DNA of 64,000 nucleotides, taken from RFPW01 sp040401595 (lineage in GTDB: Bacteria; Pseudomonadota; Gammaproteobacteria; Burkholderiales; Burkholderiaceae_E). The DNA lies in assembly GCA_040401595.1 (NCBI GenBank), contig JBBAOE010000005.1:1-64000 (forward strand), given 5' to 3'. This document shows, piece after piece, positions 59,379 through 64,000 of the stretch (its first letter is position 1; every line of letters starts with the position of its first letter). Under the pieces are notes generated by a model. The model searched no databases and was not told the DNA's origin. It worked only from the letters and a program-made list of their open reading frames with translations. Both the position numbers and the translations under genes were made by a program.

Positions 59379-59956
59379 GGCGCTTGCGTTCGATCCTCGC
59401 GCAGAAAAGGCCAGGCCTTGCGCAGGTAATACGCCATCGACCATAGCGTGAGAGCGGCCGCCACATGCACCAGGACGGTCCCGGCGAGCCGAAAATCCAG
59501 GCCCAGTAGCTGCCCGTCAAAGAGGAGCAAAGGAATCGCGACCATCTGGGCAACGGTCTTGAACTTACCGACCGAATGTACCGCCACACTGCGGCTTGCG
59601 CCCACTGTCGCCATCCACTCGCGAAGCGCCGAGATCGTGATTTCACGGCCAATAATAATCAGGGCAATCAGACCATCGACCCGACCGAGTTGCAGCAGCA
59701 CGAGCAACGCTGCACAAACGATGAGTTTGTCGGCGACAGGATCCAGAAAGGCGCCGAACGCCGAGGTTTGACCCCAGCGCCTGGCAAGCCAGCCATCGAA
59801 CCAGTCGGTGATCGCCGCTGCGGTAAAGAGCAGTGCCGCGGCAAGATCCCGGTCTCCGGCAGCCATCATCAGCGGCGGCAGCAGATAGAGCAGCACCAGC
59901 AACGGGATCGCCAGAATGCGAAGCAGGGTGAGGATGTTGGGAAGGTTTAACGGCAT
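59375..59956 (-). CDS. pgsA: CDP-diacylglycerol--glycerol-3-phosphate 3-phosphatidyltransferase
   Basis: A 193-residue membrane enzyme with about five hydrophobic segments. The CDP-alcohol phosphotransferase motif DWFDGWLARRWGQTSAFGAF, then LDPVADK, is complete, with all four metal Asp residues. It makes phosphatidylglycerol phosphate, the first step to phosphatidylglycerol and cardiolipin. The start NLPNILTLLRILAIP is typical. It follows uvrC by 11 bp, a conserved pair. Confidence 0.95.
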   Translation of the reverse strand: MPLNLPNILTLLRILAIPLLVLLYLLPPLMMAAGDRDLAAALLFTAAAITDWFDGWLARRWGQTSAFGAFLDPVADKLIVCAALLVLLQLGRVDGLIALIIIGREITISALREWMATVGASRSVAVHSVGKFKTVAQMVAIPLLLFDGQLLGLDFRLAGTVLVHVAAALTLWSMAYYLRKAWPFLREDRTQAP

Positions 59957-59967
59957 GACAATCGATT

Positions 59968-61932
59968 TCAGTGCAGTCGACGATAGAGGGCCTGCGCGAG
60001 CGTCGTCGATATGCCCTCAACCGAAGCGAGTTCTTCGACGCTGGCGGACTGTACCCCACGAAGGCCACCGAATCGCGCCAACAGCCGCTGGCGCCTGCGT
60101 GGACCGATACCATCAATTTCATCCAGGGTCGACGCCTGGCGCGCTTTAGCGCGCTTGGCGCGCATACCAGTAATCGCAAACCGGTGCGCCTCGTCGCGGA
60201 TCATGGCGATCAGCATCAGGGCTGCAGAATCACGCCCGAGCGCAAGCGAAGGCCGGTCATCGGGAAAGACCAGGGTTTCCAATCCCACTTTGCGGTCCTC
60301 GCCTTTGGCGACACCCAGGAGCAGTCCCACATCGAGCCCCAGTTCCTCAAACACCGCCCGTGCTGCACTGAGCTGAAGTTTTCCGCCGTCAATGAGTACC
60401 AGGTCCGGCAATCGCTGACGCTCACTGCGCGACGATGGTTCGATCCCGTCTCGGGTTCGCTTGGATCCCGCTAGCTCGGCGGCGACGGGGCTCTCGGTTC
60501 GCGCAATGGCCTCGGCATAGGCACCGTAGCGACGCCCGAGCGCCTGGCGCATCGCTGCAACGTCATCCCCAGGGGTGATGCCAGTGATATTGAACCGTCG
60601 GTATTGGCTGCTGAGCATCGCATGGTTCTCGTACACAACGCAGGAAGCCTGCGTTGCTTCGCCCATCGTATGACTGACATCAAAACATTCGACTCGAAAA
60701 CGATCGAACGCCTCGCCCTGAAGATCCAGATCAAGGCCCAAGGTCTCCAGCAACGTTCGGGTCCGCGCCCGCGCAGAACCATCTTCGGACAAGAGGCGGG
60801 CGAGTGCGATTCCGGCGTTCTGCTGGCACGACTCGAGCCAGCGCCGACGGTTTTCGTGCGGCTGGCGAACCCAGGTCAGCGGGTGTCCCGACTGCTGCTC
60901 GAGCGCCGCAAGCGCTTCCTCGGAGATCGCCGTCGCACAGACAATCACGGCTGGAATCGGGGCCACCACATAGTGCTGGGAAACAAACGCTTCGACGATT
61001 TCCACCAGATCCCAGGCTTGCTCAACCCCTTGCACTTGCGACGGGAAATTGGGTCGATCTCCCAGATGGCGTCCACCACGCACCATAGCCAGGTTGACAC
61101 AGACACGTCCCCCCTCAATCGCAACTGCAATGACGTCCGCATCAATATCGCCGCCCGTGTCCACCGATTGCTGTTGCAGGATCCGCCCAAGCGACGTCAT
61201 CCGGTTCCGATAGATCGCGGCCTCTTCGAAGCGCAGATCCTGCGAAGAATCCAGCATCGCGGCTTCAAATTCCGCCATGAGCGCGCCGTGCTCCCCGCGC
61301 AGGAACCGACTCGCCTGCTTGACATCTTCGCGATAGGCATCTGGCTCGATGGCGCCGACACAGGGCGCGCTGCAGCGATCGATCTGCGCCAGCAAACACG
61401 GTCGGCTGCGGTTCGCGAAGACAGTGTCTTCACAGCTGCGCAAGCGAAATACTTTCTGCAGCACCTGGATGCTTTCCTTCACCGCCCAAGCGCTTGGATA
61501 GGGACCAAAGTACTGGCCGTCGCGGTCGACACCCCCGCGGTAATACGCGAGTCGTGGCCATTCATGACCACTGAGCTTGACGTAGGGGTAGGACTTGTCA
61601 TCGCGAAACAGGATGTTGTAGCGCGGCTTGTTGGTCTTGATCAGATTGTTTTCGAGCAGCAGGGCCTCGGCTTCGCTGCGCGTGATGGTGGTCTCGATCC
61701 AGGCTACCTGGGACACCATCAACCCAACGCGGGGGCTGGCATGCGTTTTCTGAAAATAGCTCGAGACCCGCTTTTTAAGGTCGCGGGCCTTGCCGACATA
61801 GAGCAGGCTGCCATCGGTTGCATGCATGCGGTAGACGCCAGGCATGTGGGGCAATGAGCTCAGATAGGCCCGCAGATCGAACGCGGAGGATGGCGCTGTC
61901 GGCTCGGATGGATGGCGCTCGACCGTGCTCAT
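59968..61932 (-). CDS. uvrC: Excinuclease ABC subunit C
   Basis: A 654-residue nuclease starting at ATG 61932. The N-terminal GIY-YIG domain is SSLPHMPGVYRMHA...LLYVGKARDLKKRVSSYF. The Cys-containing RPCLLAQIDRCSAPCVG, a UvrB-binding UVR segment, and the RNase H-like second nuclease (FDVSHTMGEATQASCVVYEN, DLVLIDGGKLQLSAA) follow; two HhH motifs end the protein. It makes the dual incision in nucleotide excision repair. An upstream in-frame start would overlap nagZ and is not supported. Confidence 0.95.
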   Translation of the reverse strand: MSTVERHPSEPTAPSSAFDLRAYLSSLPHMPGVYRMHATDGSLLYVGKARDLKKRVSSYFQKTHASPRVGLMVSQVAWIETTITRSEAEALLLENNLIKTNKPRYNILFRDDKSYPYVKLSGHEWPRLAYYRGGVDRDGQYFGPYPSAWAVKESIQVLQKVFRLRSCEDTVFANRSRPCLLAQIDRCSAPCVGAIEPDAYREDVKQASRFLRGEHGALMAEFEAAMLDSSQDLRFEEAAIYRNRMTSLGRILQQQSVDTGGDIDADVIAVAIEGGRVCVNLAMVRGGRHLGDRPNFPSQVQGVEQAWDLVEIVEAFVSQHYVVAPIPAVIVCATAISEEALAALEQQSGHPLTWVRQPHENRRRWLESCQQNAGIALARLLSEDGSARARTRTLLETLGLDLDLQGEAFDRFRVECFDVSHTMGEATQASCVVYENHAMLSSQYRRFNITGITPGDDVAAMRQALGRRYGAYAEAIARTESPVAAELAGSKRTRDGIEPSSRSERQRLPDLVLIDGGKLQLSAARAVFEELGLDVGLLLGVAKGEDRKVGLETLVFPDDRPSLALGRDSAALMLIAMIRDEAHRFAITGMRAKRAKARQASTLDEIDGIGPRRRQRLLARFGGLRGVQSASVEELASVEGISTTLAQALYRRLH

Positions 61933-61939
61933 GATCGGT

Positions 61940-62980
61940 TCAGTCACCCTGCCCCGCGAGCAGCCCCTGCAACCGGGTGCGGGCAATGGCGAGCGCGGCC
62001 TCACTGGGCGCGGAGCCCAGAGGCATCAGGCTGGCGATCCGCCGGGAAATCTCCGGGGTGCTCTGGATGGCGGCACAGTCAATCACCCGCTGCGCCTGCT
62101 CCGGTGCGTTACACACGAGAATCATGTCGCACCCCGCAGCAAGCGCCTGCTCGGCGCGCGCTTCGATCGCCCCGACACTCACCGCCCCCGCCATACTCAG
62201 ATCGTCGCTGAAAATAACACCATCGAATTCGAGACGCTCCCGAAGGATGGACCGCAGCCAATACGGCGAGAAGCTGGCAGGCCTCGGGTCAATCGCTGGA
62301 TAAACCACATGGGCGGTCATGACCGATGCCAGGGCGGGCGAGCCGAAGGCAGAAAATGCCTGACCATCCGCGGCCAGGATCGTCTCGAGTGCGCGCTCAT
62401 CGACTGGCAATTCCAGATGGGAGTCGGCCCGGGTCCAGCCATGGCCGGGAAAGTGTTTCCCGCAGTTGCGCATGCCCGCGAGGAGCAGACCATGCGACAG
62501 GGCACGCGCAAGTGCGGTGACGACCGCTGGATTCGCATGGAAGGCCCGGTCACCGATCACGCCGCTTTCGCCCCAATCCAGATCGAGCACTGGGGTGAAA
62601 CTGAAATCGACGCCATCACGGCGCAATTCGCCACCCAGAACAAATCCAGCATCGGTCACTGCGGACAAAGCGCGGGTGGGATCCTGATCCCAGAGCGTTC
62701 CGAAGACGCGCATGGGTGGCAGGTGCAGATAGCCCTGCCGAAAGCGCTGAACCCGACCGCCCTCATGATCGACCGCAATCAGCAGGGGCGGGTTGCGCAG
62801 ACCATGCAGATCGGCCGTCAGGGCGGCGAGTTGGGTACGATCGGAAAAATTCCGAGCGAACAAAATGACCCCGCCAACCTTTGGATTGCGCAGCATGATG
62901 CGCTCGGACTCGGTCAGTGTCAGGCCGGCGATGTCGGCCATCACCGGCCCATAGGGTACAGAGGATGGGGGCGTGGTCAT
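61940..62980 (-). CDS. nagZ: Beta-N-acetylhexosaminidase
   Basis: A 346-residue GH3 enzyme. The catalytic-loop motif KHFPGHGWTRADSH contains the His and Asp acid/base pair, VDHEGGRVQRF is the N-terminal mark, and the nucleophile Asp is in DGVIFSDDLSMAGA. NagZ removes GlcNAc from anhydro-muropeptides in cytoplasmic peptidoglycan recycling, which can control AmpC induction. It lies between acpS and uvrC, 7 bp before the uvrC start. Confidence 0.95.
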   Translation of the reverse strand: MTTPPSSVPYGPVMADIAGLTLTESERIMLRNPKVGGVILFARNFSDRTQLAALTADLHGLRNPPLLIAVDHEGGRVQRFRQGYLHLPPMRVFGTLWDQDPTRALSAVTDAGFVLGGELRRDGVDFSFTPVLDLDWGESGVIGDRAFHANPAVVTALARALSHGLLLAGMRNCGKHFPGHGWTRADSHLELPVDERALETILAADGQAFSAFGSPALASVMTAHVVYPAIDPRPASFSPYWLRSILRERLEFDGVIFSDDLSMAGAVSVGAIEARAEQALAAGCDMILVCNAPEQAQRVIDCAAIQSTPEISRRIASLMPLGSAPSEAALAIARTRLQGLLAGQGD

Positions 62981-62992
62981 GGTGCTCAGTTG

Positions 62993-63412
62993 TCAGCCAG
63001 TGAAAGGTTCGTCTTCAATCACCACAAAGGCGATTGCCGCGTCAAATTCATCCGAGAGGGATACATGGGAGCGCCAGCGACGTTGTTCCATCAGGGTCGC
63101 GAGCGCCTTGCGCGGAACCGCTACGGGTTTGCCTGCGGGATCATTCAGGATCTGCAGAGACAGTAAGGTCATGGGGCCACGCAATCCGGTGCCCAAGGCC
63201 TTGGAGAAGGCCTCCTTCGCCGCGAACCGCTTGGCCAGATAGTCGACAGCCCGGCGTTGGCCGTGCTGGAGGCCACCACGATCCCGCCGCCGGAAAAACT
63301 CCTGAAGCTCATCCGGGCCCAGGATTCGGCATGCAAACCGGTCGCCCCAGCGCTCGATCAGCGAATGGATTCGGGCAATCTTGACGATATCGGTTCCAAT
63401 TCCACGAATCAT
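62993..63412 (-). CDS. acpS: Holo-[acyl-carrier-protein] synthase
   Basis: A 139-residue enzyme. MIRGIGTDIVKIARI carries the metal Asp8, and YLAKRFAAKEAFSKALGTG the metal Glu and substrate Lys residues; SLSDEFDAAIAFVV is the C-terminal strand. It transfers 4'-phosphopantetheine to acyl carrier protein. It ends 12 bp before nagZ and follows pdxJ, the order usual in proteobacteria. Confidence 0.95.
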   Translation of the reverse strand: MIRGIGTDIVKIARIHSLIERWGDRFACRILGPDELQEFFRRRDRGGLQHGQRRAVDYLAKRFAAKEAFSKALGTGLRGPMTLLSLQILNDPAGKPVAVPRKALATLMEQRRWRSHVSLSDEFDAAIAFVVIEDEPFTG

Positions 63413-63456
63413 GCTTCAATCCAGAATTAGAAAAGACCTGATTACGGCATTTAGCG

Positions 63457-64000
63457 TTAGCGAGTACCAAAGCGCTGTGCTTCGCGCATGAGGCGTTTCA
63501 TCTCGCGCACGGCCTCCCGCAGCCCGACAAAGACCGCTCGTGAAACGATCGCGTGGCCGATATGCAGTTCGCGCACGTCCATAAGCCGGGCAACCGGTTG
63601 AACATTGAAGTAATTGAGCGCGTGGCCCGCGTTGAATCGCATGCCAGCCGCTCGAATGGCCTCCCCCGCCCGCCGTACTTTTTCCAACTCGGCTGCGACC
63701 ACCGGGCGCTCCGGATCACGGCCCTGCGAATGAAATGCCTGTGCATAGGGCCCCGTATGCACTTCACAGACTTGCGCACCAATATGAGCGGCCGCTTCGA
63801 CCTGCCTGAGGTCGGCGTCAATGAACACGCTCGTCATGATGCCGGCCTGCGCGAGGTCACCGATTGCCCGTCGAATCCGTTCACCGCCGGATTTCAGTTC
63901 ACCGGCAATGTCCAGGCCGCCTTCCGTGGTGACTTCATGGCGCCCTTCCGGCACCAGCATCGCCATCTCGGGACGAAGGGCCCGCGCGATTGCGATCATC
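63457..64000 (-). CDS. pdxJ: Pyridoxine 5'-phosphate synthase, C-terminal part (5' end outside window)
   Basis: The frame is open to the window edge. The 181 visible codons include MLVPEGRHEVTTEGGLDIAG, TSVFIDADLRQVEAA, EVHTGPYAQAF, NAGHALNYFNVQPVA and LHIGHAIVSRAVFVGL, matching PdxJ from about residue 70 to the end. PdxJ condenses 3-amino-1-phosphoacetone with deoxyxylulose phosphate to make pyridoxine phosphate. An internal ATG near the window edge is not the start, since the N-terminal strands are still missing. Confidence 0.93.
   Translation of the reverse strand, partial: MIAIARALRPEMAMLVPEGRHEVTTEGGLDIAGELKSGGERIRRAIGDLAQAGIMTSVFIDADLRQVEAAAHIGAQVCEVHTGPYAQAFHSQGRDPERPVVAAELEKVRRAGEAIRAAGMRFNAGHALNYFNVQPVARLMDVRELHIGHAIVSRAVFVGLREAVREMKRLMREAQRFGTR

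Noticed and set aside
60604..63166. Two plus-strand open frames of over 400 codons opposite uvrC and nagZ
   Set aside because: Both are antisense to genes with clear catalytic motifs, have no ribosome site and no recognisable domain.

Overview
The window looks like a chromosomal stretch of a betaproteobacterium, most likely an uncultivated or draft-sequenced member of the Burkholderiales. The evidence is the high GC content, the Bug-type substrate-binding protein, the block pdxJ-acpS-nagZ-uvrC-pgsA followed by tRNA-Gly and tRNA-Cys, the block ygfZ / mltG-tmk-holB-tatD, and a DUF4936 gene between ygfZ and an NRDE gene. Two runs of exactly 100 N (15597-15696 and 28457-28556) are each flanked by an identical 55-bp sequence, the mark of a de Bruijn assembly (k=55) scaffolded with fixed-size gaps. 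No phage, integrase, IS transposase or CRISPR array is visible.

Layout. 1-10 kb is accessory and partly broken: a GST tail, a PhaC-like hydrolase with a 1-bp frameshift, a coupled Bug / MmgE-PrpD / 2-hydroxyacid dehydrogenase set, a DUF302 gene, a lipoprotein, and a three-gene copper operon (TolC-type channel, multicopper oxidase, CusF-like chaperone) in which the outer two genes are broken. 10-13 kb holds three exported low-complexity proteins, tadA, a leaderless L,D-transpeptidase and a small acidic protein. 13-29 kb is mostly conserved housekeeping: PPIase, bolA, yciB, msrB, an acyl-CoA synthetase/thioesterase pair, NRDE, DUF4936, ygfZ, mltG, tmk, holB, tatD, an ankyrin protein, a phasin, DUF423, an FtsH paralogue, an RRM protein and aroQ. 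29.4-30.2 kb is an orphan gene behind a hairpin-rich leader.

30-36 kb is catabolic: fpr-pcaI-pcaJ-pcaF joined by ATGA overlaps (end of the beta-ketoadipate pathway), a medium-chain-type acyl-CoA synthetase, and a YbiT-type ABC-F ATPase. 37-49 kb holds purL, a fused 5-oxoprolinase, a dctM remnant, nnr, an EamA transporter, and divergent ybbA/tesA. 49.5-57.4 kb is a second catabolic island: FAD monooxygenase, ketopantoate-reductase-type enzyme, APH-fold kinase, a divergent enolase paralogue, a class III CoA-transferase and an acyl-CoA synthetase. 57.4-64 kb carries a surface-adhesin-like protein, three tRNAs (Leu, Cys, Gly), MAPEG, a small lipoprotein and the pgsA-uvrC-nagZ-acpS-pdxJ block.

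Together the genes suggest a heterotroph living on organic and aromatic acids activated as CoA thioesters, with carbon storage as polyhydroxyalkanoate (phasin, PhaC-like protein). The best candidate for an undescribed system is the reductase-kinase-enolase set at 51.0-54.3 kb: the enolase keeps its metal ligands and catalytic lysines but has changed three conserved active-site residues, which fits a phosphorylation-then-elimination pathway on a substrate other than 2-phosphoglycerate.
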